Part shown: positions 32,619 through 44,600 of the stretch, in pieces | Layout: each line of letters opens with the position of its first letter | How positions within the stretch are numbered: position 1 is the stretch's first letter | Assembly (NCBI GenBank): GCA_949987705.1 | Contig: OX465283.1 | Location: forward strand, 163,199,850 to 163,263,849 | Direction: 5' to 3' | Source of the DNA: Thereva unica | Lineage: Eukaryota > Arthropoda > Insecta > Diptera > Therevidae | DNA length: 64,000 nt | Position numbers and translations under genes: made by a program | Notes under the pieces: model-generated | The model's database searches: none | Seen by the model: only the letters and a program-made list of their open reading frames with translations | What the model was told of the DNA's origin: nothing

Positions 32619-35600
32619 TTATGTACAACTATCGGGATGCTGACTTTGCTTTCGTTTAGTCTTAGGCTCTTTAGGGTGCTCTATGGATGGCCTTCGTGGA
32701 TTACCTAAGGTTACTAAAGCACTTGCTACTGCTAGACCGGCCGCTTGACCGGGAGGAGCGTGTTGAAGGCCACCTGAAAATGGAATAGAAAAATGGAATA
32801 TTAAAACAAACAACGAGACAAACTTTAGGTGTTCTAACTAAGTATTACAAGTAAGTATTCAACAACAGTATTATAGTGGGTAGAATATTCTATTGAATAG
32901 TCAGTCAAAAAAACCTTCTTAAGTCATTAAATTCAATAAAATCGATCGTGTAGTAGTTATAGAGAGAAAGTCGGAACATTCACAGCCTTCACAACAATCG
33001 CAACAACAACCACAGACGGGCCGAAGCGCGACACACGAAAAGCCGACTAGTGAGAAGGACTTAATTGAGGAGGTCTGCGGTAAACGAGATTAGACCCAAA
33101 TGCAGACAGTCTATCTAGAGAATCGTTCGGTCTAGGTGTGACGGACACGAACCAGTGGTTTGTAATCAATGCAAACCACGAAATTGCGTTAGAGGCGTCA
33201 GTCGTTAGACTGTTTTGTGCATCCTCAATTGCATGGTTCAGCAAAGTTGCAGGCGAATGGTTGAGAAGGTATCTCAACTGCTCGTTTATCGGCACTAGGG
33301 AATCCAATCCCGCAAACGGGGGTTCCCGCACAATCGTTACGGGATCAGTAAGGCGAGATTCGCGGAGTTTGGGCAGTAGAATCACCTGTTATAATAAATA
33401 TGTACTAACAATATAAAGTATTAATAAAAATAGATTTAAATCCGAACACAAGTTGACTGATTTGCAATTCCAGTTACACACGCAACTGTTTCGTAATCTT
33501 GCGGGTCAAAAGAGAAACGAGATCGATTTCAAAGCGATATTAGTTGCGTGGTTGCACTTCACTGAACTTCTTGACATCTTGACATCTCGTGACGAAATAT
33601 GTTGGCACAGAACACCGATTGATCTAAAATCAGTTTAGCTCGTGTGTGGACAAAGGTTTCATTTTGATTGCAAATCTTCGTTAGTTGAAGATATCTGCCT
33701 ACTAAGCAATAACACAAAATCGTTTAAGTATATATTTATGTGGGTGTATCCGAACGTGATCAATTACTGAGGTCCCTGATCTGAAAGTCGAGTCGTCATG
33801 ACACAACAAGTCGTTTGAGTTGAAGAAAGTGATGTTTCATTCGAATCAAGACTTACAGTATGGGTCCACTCTGGGCCCCTGCGCTGAAAGTCGTAATTCG
33901 ACTCAAACGTCACTTTCTTCAACTCGAACGAATTGTCACGAAACACGACTCGACTTTTAGCACATAGGCCTTAGCTTCAATGCCGACTTTACCCTGGGTT
34001 AACTCAGAGTAAGCGCCTATGGAAAGGCGGGTTAAGTAAAGTTTCGTTAAATCCAAGACAACTCCACGAAACACATTGGATTAAGCCGGGTTTTGCATAT
34101 GGATTTGTTTAAGCGCGTTTACATATACCATCAGAGACACGACGTAAAATTATTTATCACTCACTTCAACTCGGACCCGTCATGGGAACAGCATCGAGTT
34201 AACTTGAGGGGAAAAGCTTTCTGCAAACTCAACGAATATTCTACCCCGGTTCATGGAGACCCCGTAAATGCCAAGTTACCTTACGCCTACGACAAAGCAT
34301 TCCCCAAGCATATGAGTGTACGGGAATAATTCCGCAGGCTTGTGGGATTGAGATTTTGATGCGGGATTGGATTCTCTAATCGGCACCAACATTCCAGCCA
34401 ATTTTGGTATAAATCAGTAATAGAAATCCATCATCCCCAAAAAATTCCGAATCGATTTGGCAAAAGGTGGAGATTCGAAATCAACGATAGCCTAAACCCG
34501 ATCGGAGGTTGGAAATATTCCACCCTTCGCGATACGGTGGCTTAGAAACTTGATCTCTTGTGCACCAAAAACGCATTTCTCCTAATGTCTCTAGTTTAAT
34601 GGTTTAACCGAATCTCGAGGCGTTTAAGGCTCTTAGAGGTGAATTGTATGCTCATCCTCGGTTTTACTGGCGAGAAGCATATCGTCCGAGTACACTTAAA
34701 CAAAGCCATGGACTGCTCGTACCAAATGAACCTTTGAAGAAATTGTGCACCTATAAAGATGTACGGATGGCTTGCTCTCCAATCCCGTTTAGGGGCTAGA
34801 TGAAGTGGGGCTCGACGATGGCCCATAAATCCCCAATTGGACCATATGGTCAACTTATAATTTTGCCACTCTCAGTTTCTCCTGGTGGAGTCGCCGAGAA
34901 GCGGCAAAAACTAGTTGCCTATTAGTCACAATGTTATTTTGGGCATTATGTTTAACTAGGAGATTAAAAGTGGAGTTGGAGTGTGGCGGTCAATTAAGTA
35001 TCGATTGTTGAAATCGACGGACAAGTCGTTAAGAAATCCGCCCCAACAATAGTTTTAGTGTTGACGGCTATTATAAAGTTATGAATATTGCGTCGGCGCA
35101 ACCCAAGATTAAGTTCAAGTAACTTTGTGCCGAAAGTTCGTATCAGTGATCCCTTCGTCGCGTGCAGAAGGACGTTCAGACTTTCGTTGAGGGTCGGAAA
35201 TGCCTTTGCGGGAACAATTGAGGCGACTACATCCGAATCAATCAGGAAATGTATCCGATTGATGGTGTCGCGGACAAACAAGCGATATGAGCGGGCAGTT
35301 ATTTGCTCGCTCGCCCCTTTAGTTTGTTAGGGGTGGTGGTGGCCGGTTTTTTCGCCGATTTGGCATGGCCACCACCAAAACTACAGGGGGACTTGCAGGT
35401 ACATGCCTCTTTACAGCAATCGAGTTTGTTGGCTCCTTGTGGGCCGACTGGCAGAGGACAGGATTCATCTTCAATCAACTACATTCTTGGGTCAAGAATT
35501 GCAAGCTCAGCCACGAGGGGGGGCGAAGACTAGTTTTACAGCTTTGCATAAAACCTTCACTGAAGTTCTGAATGTAACTCTCGATCTTTTGCCCCTGATT

Positions 35601-38600
35601 CTACACATCAGGCAACCAGAAGCCTTCATGACCTCAGCTCAGCCTACGAGAAGCGCGTTTCTGCGCTCTCTACTATATGAAATGATATAACACCGAAACA
35701 CAACTTTTAGAGAAGTTTCCCTGTGTTCCCACCATGGATATAAATGAAAGTCGGATGATGTTTTCTTCCCTTGGCTAACCGTCCAAAACTACTACCGCCT
35801 GCTTTATACTGTCGGATTCTAGATATTCTACAAGCTTTTAGTTGATTATTGTTTCCATGATTTTGGAAAGAAAAAGGAAGAATTTAAGGGAGTTGTTGAG
35901 TCACTTTTCGGTATGGGCTGAGCATATTTGAGTCTCCAAGAGTCTGGATAAACCCCAGAGTAGTATGAAAGGCAAAAGATTGAGCCAGCCGCGACGCGAA
36001 TTTCTTGAGAACTCGAGCCGGTATGTTTTCAAGTTCAGCGAATTTATTGATATTATGTTCTTTAATGCATATTTACAGCTTTCTAGATTTAATAAAGGAT
36101 TAACATTCAATTTTTTAAAGAAATGGTGTCCAACGACCTATGAGGAGCTAGTTTATTGGTTGATTCTGCAACAGCAGAGTTAATATTGTGTGATATACTT
36201 AAATATATTTGATTAACTACTTAGAGTAAATAATGTATAAAGTATCCTTACACTTACCAGTAGGCAACCGGACTAGAAGAGATAGAACCGCTGCTCGATT
36301 ACCACTGCATGGTTCCAGGGCAATCGGACTTGGGCAATCCTTTAAAAAAATTATAATTAAAATCTATTTGAAAATAATCCATATTAGCAAATTGCATACC
36401 TTTTTGCGTTTCTTTGAAACAGCTATAGTTTCAATAGTATGTGTAATATCAATGTGTTCTCTATTTTCTATTTCTACCAAAACCTAAAGGAAACATAAAA
36501 AATATTTTAAAAAATACTTTAAAAACTAATATTAAATAAATTACCTGAGAAAAAGGCCTAGATGCCATTTGTTCCATTTCAACAAACAATCTCTGTCTAC
36601 GTCGGAACATATCATATTTCTGTTTAATTTTCCATAATATTGCTGCCATCAATAATAATAATAGGAAGCACGTCGAAAATGTTATAAAGAATTGTTGTAA
36701 ATTTAATTTTGGATATTGCGAAAATGCAATCTGTATCCATAATGGTGGCTGAAAATCATAAACATAAACATAAAATGTTGTTAATGTCATATTATCCTCC
36801 ATCCCGAAATGATATTCAGTTTTTGGGAAACGATGACGGAATGTTGAGCAATTAACACCGCTGAATGTAACCTTTTCTGGTCCACCAGCTGTACGAACTG
36901 TTATGTTCATTTTGGCAGGTACACTACATGTTATACTGAAATCGGCATCAATATCGGACTTAATTGGTGAATTACGGAAATTAATTTGTGTATAATGGCG
37001 ATCTTCTTTTTTCGATAGATTAAATGTAAATTGATAATCGATTGTTAGATCGTAGTAGCAGGAACCTTTCGATGGATCACCATGATAATGATTTTGTGTA
37101 TCGCATTTTTCACAGTGGTCACCGACAAGTCCTTTTGTATGACAGAAACATTTCCCAGTGTCCATATGACAGTGCGTTGCTTGGCCATTGCATTCGCATT
37201 TTTGGCAAGTTCCGCCGTTGATGGGATTACCCCAATATCCTAGATTAAATAGAGATAAATTAATAAAATCTTTAAATCTCTTAAAAACATTCTTACCAGG
37301 TCTACATTTTTCGCAGTGCCGTCCTGTAGTTAAGTTCGAACAGGGCTGCTTGCAGTTAAATTTGTCCGGGCATGTGCTATGCCCATTGCACTGGCAGTCA
37401 GGACAGTGCGTAAAATGCCACCGGGCTGGAGAGCATTCCATTTCATCTTGCGGTTCGCTAGCTCCGCCCGGTAGGCATTTTCCCAATCCAGTTGCTGAAC
37501 CATCGTCACACCATCCACATGCTGGATCATCTCTGCACTGGCTGCACGTCTTATAAAATCCACACTGCGATCCTGAGACTGGTGATCGACATTTCGACGG
37601 ATGTGTTGTCCATTCACGACATTGTCCATACGGAAAGCTAACAGTATATGCATTTCTATCAACACACCTCTGCTCATTCTGACACCAAATGCAATCATCT
37701 TCAGTGCAATTTGTGCAGCTTGTTAACGTTGCGCATGGTGGTGGACACTGTATCTCGCTAGGATCGTTCGTTTTATTCCCCAGCGGTCGGCATCTATTGG
37801 CCTCATGATCCCAGTGGCAGTTTGGATTCGAAGAACACGAATGACAGCAGTGTAGATGCTCACATTGGCTTCCTGGTTCTTCTGGACATTGATCTAATCT
37901 CTTTATCAATGAAAATGAGTCCAAAGTTACCTCACGACATTTCTCTTTGGAACAAGTCCCATTCCCGCAGTATGTGCACCCAAACGAGTTGGACACACAA
38001 GATTGGCAGTTCGTCAGTTCAATGCATCGTGTCACATCGTTCAAATGTTCATTAGTCATAATTAATCGGCTTTTGACTGGGCATGTCATATACCCATAAA
38101 GATCTCTACCAAATATCGAATTCTTTTGCACTTTATTAATGGGAATGCATTTCATTTTCAAAACATCCCAAATGCATTTGACTCCTGGTCGCGCATTCAA
38201 ACATCGTTCCTCTTTTGTAAAATAACTACAGTTTCCTGGCGTATACTTGAGCATATCTGATAGAAGCTGGCCATCAAAGCCCCCGTAAATATAAAGAGAT
38301 TCCTCGAACAGAACAGCACTGTGTCCAAATCTTGATAGGTCTGATGTTAAGTCCTTTGGCATATCCTGAGTATGCCAAGAGTCGCAAAAAACATCATAAA
38401 CCATTAAATCTTTGCTGTAACACTTGGCGCCGTAGCTTTGTGAAGTGTCGTTATGTGTGTTACCACCAAATACCATCATCAATCCAGGACTAATGAAATT
38501 CGCTGTGTGCAGGAAGCGCGAGCTAGCTGCCGATGTTAGCAGCGACCATGTCCGTGTTGCTGGTTCATACGCGTACAATTTATTGCTGAGTATTTGACTG

Positions 38601-41600
38601 CTTTCACTTTCGGATACGATTCCTCCATAAACGTAAATCTTCTCGGTCAATATATCATAACTAGCACTATGGCCATAACCACCTTTAACTACATATCCAT
38701 TCGTTTCAACAATCTTCCACTCCCTAGTCCCAAAATTGTATTCCTGAACTGTATTCAAATAACCATACTGTGGTGAATGTCCAAAAATCACCACCATATA
38801 CTGATAAGTACTCTTATCCCCAAAGCCAGGTACTAGTGTTGCTGTATGCCCAGCAGACTTAAGCGGACCGCACATTGTGAACGCGGTCCCATTACAAGGT
38901 TCAGCCTTTACATTAATGTTTTCCCATATTTTAGCACTCACATCGAATGCCCATAGTTCACCACAAATCCCCTTATTCTTAATAACTCCTCCGTACATAA
39001 AAATCTTGTCCCCGTACATAACTGTAGAAGCACCATATCTAAGCTCTGGGACATTGCTGCCTTCCATGTGGACAGTTTCCCATACGTTGCCGTTAAAGTC
39101 GTACATGAATAGAAGCTCGCCGCGATCGTAGCTCTCGCCGCCAATTATATGAAGAGTGTCGCGCCAAACGGCTGCACCGTGTGAGGCGCTGCCTGGTGGT
39201 GGGGGAGAATGGTCTAGTGATACTGTTGTCCATACACCTAGGGCTGTGAGTTGAGAACAGTCGTTTCCTGCAAATCCTGAATTGCATTCGCATCTAAAAG
39301 ATAATAAAAAAATTAAGGCATGAGTAAGTATGGTGAGTTCCAAAGTGCATCACTGCGGTATCACTGCAGAATTCAGCGATTATAAGTCTAGCTGAATTCT
39401 GCAGTGATACCGCAGTGATGCATTTTGGAAATCACCCTATTATTTTAATTGATCAGAATCGGAAACCGAAGAAACTAGGCCAGAAACCGCATGGATATAC
39501 GAACTACCTATTTACGAAATAATGCTGCTGCAACCGAGCAGGTGATACATCGGGCGATATCGGTGTAGAAGGAAGGCAATCATCGGAGTTGTGCCCACGC
39601 ATCCGTAACCGGACGCAGCCATGGATCTCGGACAACTGTCTGGACCTCGTCGATCAGCGGAAACGAAAGAAGCACGTCAATTACGAGCAATACCGACGAT
39701 TGAATAAAGCAATTCGACAGAAAATGAAATCGGAACGAGAAGCGTACTGGAATAACGTTGCGGCGGACATGGAAGAAGCGGCGTTGACGCACGAGTATCG
39801 GACGCTGTACCAGACAATCCGGCTGGTAGGCGCAAAACAACATTAACAAACGACAGCATCAAAAAATCTGATGGAACTTTCATGGGCGCCTGCAACGGTG
39901 GAGAGAATTCTTCCATCAGCTGTACAACCACGATCCACCGGCACCCGACCCGCCAATTATCGAACAGCCGACGAATCAATTTTTCGATACCGAACCGACA
40001 GTTATCGATGTGAAGAAATGGAAAAGCTAAAAAATGGAAAAGCGCCGGGAATAGATCAAGTAACCACCGTGATGAACACTGCCGGAGATGATGTCTAACC
40101 ACAACAACTCGACGTCCTCATAACGCACATATGGTATTCGGATCGTGTCTTGTCGGCGTGGCAGAAAGCAATCGTTGTGTCAATTTTGAAGAAAGCCGAC
40201 AGAAGAAAGAATTCGTTTCTGCAAACGAACTGTCGTCGTTTTCATTGATTTCAAATTGCATCGATTGGAACAGCTTGTGGAGAGATATGGAAAACGTCGT
40301 ACGATAGCTCAACCTGCAGCGTTCGTATTCGAAGCGGCTTATCCGAGGAATTCCCGATTCAAACAGGTGTCCGACAAGGAGACGTCGCTACGCCGCTTCT
40401 CTTCAACGTTATGATCGTAGTATTCGATGGACGACGCGGAGTTCGATACGACGACAATAACTTCGCCAAAGCAACGGACATCTTATACGACATTTCATCA
40501 ATGCGGAAAAGACCAAATTGCTCATAACGGATGGATCGAAAGCCAGTGTTCCACTCGATGGATCCCAAATCGAACAGGTTCCGACGTTCAAATATCCGAC
40601 GACGGCCGACGTTCACAATCGTATTGGCCGGGCAATAGCAACATACGCCTCGCTCAAGTGGTGTATATGAAAACGAACAAATATTACCAACAAAACGAAA
40701 ATGCGCCTTTACCGAACGTTGATCGTCCGAGTCTTCTTTATGGACCGGAAACGTGGACACTTAAGCCGGGCGTCAACAAGTTCGAAGTTTTCCAAATGCG
40801 ATGCTTAAGGCCGATTCTCGCTGTCGCACTCCACTATCGCCCTCGAAAAGAGACAAAAATATCAACTTCAGCTACTTATTTTTTTGAAGAAAGAGGTAGG
40901 TGAACTTGATATTTTTGTTAAAAAATCCTAAAGTTGGATTTTGGCAACTCATAACTCTTAAAGCTGGAAAGATAGAACCATCAGTTTTACCATCATAGAT
41001 AGGTGGAAGAATTCTGCGTTCATTGGTGCCTCATGGAAATAGGTTAAAGGGTAATAAAATACAGGGTGATATGTAAAACTCTATCTTTGTACAGTTCTGA
41101 CCGCATTACTCAAAACGGACAAATATTTCGAACTAGGCGCCATAGTAATTTATATTCAGCTCAAAAATACCTATTCAGCGACTTATTACACATAGCTATT
41201 GGAGGTGGTACCAAAGTCCATACATTTTCTAGTATTCTCCTTTAAAATTATATCGAACTTAAAATTTTTTACTTACTTGTGAGCTTCTCTTCTGCAAATT
41301 CCTTGATTTAGGTCATAAGAACAATTGTTTGGACAAATCTGAACGTTGCACGCTTCACCAGTATATTGAGCGTAGCACGTACACATCCCATCAATGCAAA
41401 CACCACGTCCAGAACAATTTACAGCTGCAATTGAATATTTATTTATTTATCAATTTATCTACGCCATTCGGCATTATACAAATATATTTACAAATAAGTT
41501 AAAGAGAAAAAAGAAACATTCAAAGGCGTTCATGCACGCCTTGATGGTAAATAACAGACTAAAATTTCAACTTTGCAAGCTGGATGGCTTTACAGCTGAC

Positions 41601-44600
41601 TCTCGGGAAGCTTTAAAACCTCGCAAGCTTGGAATACTACACTCTGTCTCCACCAGGAAAGGTCTCGTCCCTCCACCTCTGTCCTGAAACCCTAAACCAA
41701 CATTTCTTATCTCACCATTTGGCCGACCCGATCAATCACTCCCTCATCTGATGGCTTCAGTTTTCGTTGTGTGGACTCTCTCGAAGTGCTCACTGTCCTA
41801 AATTCTGTTAAATCTAAAGCGACTGGTACTGATAACATCCCAAAAACAGCGCTCCTCAAAGTTACAACTGATATCCGAAACTCTTTTGAGGTTCACCACG
41901 TTTGCTGCCTATTGCTGCTTCACTTCTCAAAAGCCTTTTATAGCGTCAATCACTCTCTGCTTTTGCAGAAACTCTCATCTCGTGTCTATTTTTCCCCTTC
42001 TGCTATCAAACTTTTGCAAAGCTTTTTAACCAACGGCTATCAGAAAGTTATACTTGGTGGTTGTAGTTCCATGATAACTCCACTTCCTGCTGGCATACCC
42101 CAAGGTTAGATTTTGGGTCCTCTCTTATTCAGCATCTTTATTGACGATCTTTCTAAGATTCATATGCACGCTGATGATGTGCAACTTTATATTTCAACGT
42201 CCATTGTTTAAGTTCAAAGATGCGTGGAGAGCTTGCTTACCCAAGCAAAAATAACAGATGGCCTTACAACGGGCGAACACTTGGCTCTTGGGAGCACGTA
42301 CGGGCTTACGACGGACAAACTTGACCAAAAGATTGAAATGACCAAAAACCAAAACAAGAATCTGCACTAAATGTATTGTTGAATTCGCTTTATGGGAACT
42401 TGATCAATGTCGTTAAGTGCAATCGTCCTTTGGGTTGTCGGCGTTATGTGGAAACATCAAGCTTAGGAATTACCCTTAGTACTACTAGTCTGTCATGTCG
42501 TTCAAATGATGGTAATATGTGTAGTAGTAACCTTGGGGAGAAAGGATAGGTTAGGGGTCTGGAGGGGGCGTACGTAGATATCGATGTACGTTGCGTTTGA
42601 ATTCGGAGATGAGTCGGAAACACCGATTGCGGAAGACAGTTCCTCAATCGAGCTGCTCTATTTATAAATGAACTACAAAACCATAATGTGCGCGAAGAGA
42701 AGGGATGTGGGGGTGAGCCGAGTTGGCTAGTCTTGTGTTGCGGGAAATAGTTGCCGTGTAGGCAGGAGGTTTGTAATTCCAGTGGAAGAGTCGTTAAAAT
42801 TTGGTAAAATTTGTAGAGGGCTGCTACATTCCTACGGTGGCTTAAAGGGTCGATTGGAAGAGCAAAGGATGCTATCGCCAATGAGTTTTGATGGCGCGGT
42901 TTTGCACCTTATCCAGAAGAGCCAAGGTGATTTTTGTAGCGCCCGCCCAAATATACGAGTTGTATTAAAGGCGAAGACGAATGTAGAACTTGTAGATTGT
43001 AGCCAGGGCCAGCTTGTTTGGCGATTAGCCAGTATTTTGTTTTGGTTGCGTTGAATTCGACACCATTCTTGAGGTCTAGGAGACAAGGTCTGGCACGTGC
43101 TTGTCTTATATTGTAAAAGGTGTGGGAGTAACGCAGAGTACTACCATCGACAAAACCATGAACTGGGATGGAGGGGATTGAAAGATGATTAATGAATATA
43201 AGAAAGAGGGCAGATGAGAGAATCGACCGTTAGGGGGCAGCTGAGATGGAATGAAGGTTGGATTCGACGCCAATACTACCTTGATTGAACGGCCAGAAGG
43301 AAAGCTTTCAATCCAGTTTCTCAGAATTGAGTCGGTACCAACTGCACTGGTTGGAATAGAAGATGGATATGGGAAATTAGCGCTGACTAGTTTGATTTGC
43401 CAAGCGGTGAACTAACCTCAACGGAGTATCGAGCTGAAAGAGCTGTAAGAAATAGGTCAAAGAGGCGGGCTCCGTGACTTCCAACGTCGGAACTGGTGCT
43501 GCACAGTTCACGATTTGTTGCAAGTTATTTAGGTCTGCAAAGATCTCGGCGTTTTCGCCAGAAACACTGGTGCCATTTGAGTAATTAAGACGTTATGGAA
43601 CATTGAAATCACCCGCAACAATGATTTCACACTCGAGGTGGGAGAATAAAAATCCGGAGATTCGTTCAGAGATAGCATCGAAGGCTAACATCGAGTTTTC
43701 ATTACTTATATTAGGACTTCTGTACAGAAAACAGAAGAATATGATCAGGCTACAAAGAATTATTTTTATCCATATCGGATTAAATTCAGAAGATGTCCTG
43801 TTGTAGACCTTTTAGAAAGCTACGTCATTCCTAACATACATGGCAACTCCCCTATGGTCGGAGAAAACAAGCTATACCCTGAAATCTATCGAAATGAGTT
43901 TCACTTAGTGCAAGAATGGCCGGGGCATGAATACGGAGGTGGCACATCATATGGTAGATGCTCGCAAATGCCAACTTCTTCAATTGTAGCATATGTCGTA
44001 TCGTTTTCTGGGTCATCTGTACTTTTGGTAGTCTGCTTCTCCCTGTGTTGAGTTTAAGTTCTCTTTGAAGAAATCTCCAAAGTATCCTCTTTTCTTATCG
44101 TGATGCAGGTGGGTTTGTATCCTTTCTTAATCATGTTTACTTCTTTGTAGAAACTCCCAGCGTCTTTATTATTGTAGCTTTGTTTAATCGCATTTATTCA
44201 ATTTCTAAAGTAGTCTCGTTGGGTCCCGTAACTCGCTACAGTGTTAGTAATTTTAAAAAAACAAAAAACCTAGTAATATCTTACAGGCGCAAAACGATAA
44301 CAATCTCGTTACTTTCTACACACTCCACAAACTTCCGATAATTAAAACATCATTATAATTTCTTACATCAATTAACATACCAGAATCATTTGTAGGGCAT
44401 CCATTAATTTTATATGATATATTAAACCCGGACATATTATAAGCGTCATCACTGAAAAAATGAAGTAGTGCTGATCCTGACTGCGCAACGATCTCTGGCA
44501 CTCTCCTAATGGAAAAATTCTTTCTATACATGAGCCCACTAAAAAAAAAATTGAAAAAGAAGACATATTTCTGTTTTTATAACAAAGAGCAATTTTAATC

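Noticed and set aside
33047..33385. 112-codon minus-strand ORF in the last attractin intron
   Set aside because: Overlaps the end of the hAT MITE and has no domain. It is not an attractin exon, because the neighbouring exons already join in frame.
37188..39131. Several plus-strand ORFs of 60-122 codons opposite attractin
   Set aside because: They are shadows of the well-supported minus-strand attractin exons and have no domain signatures of their own.
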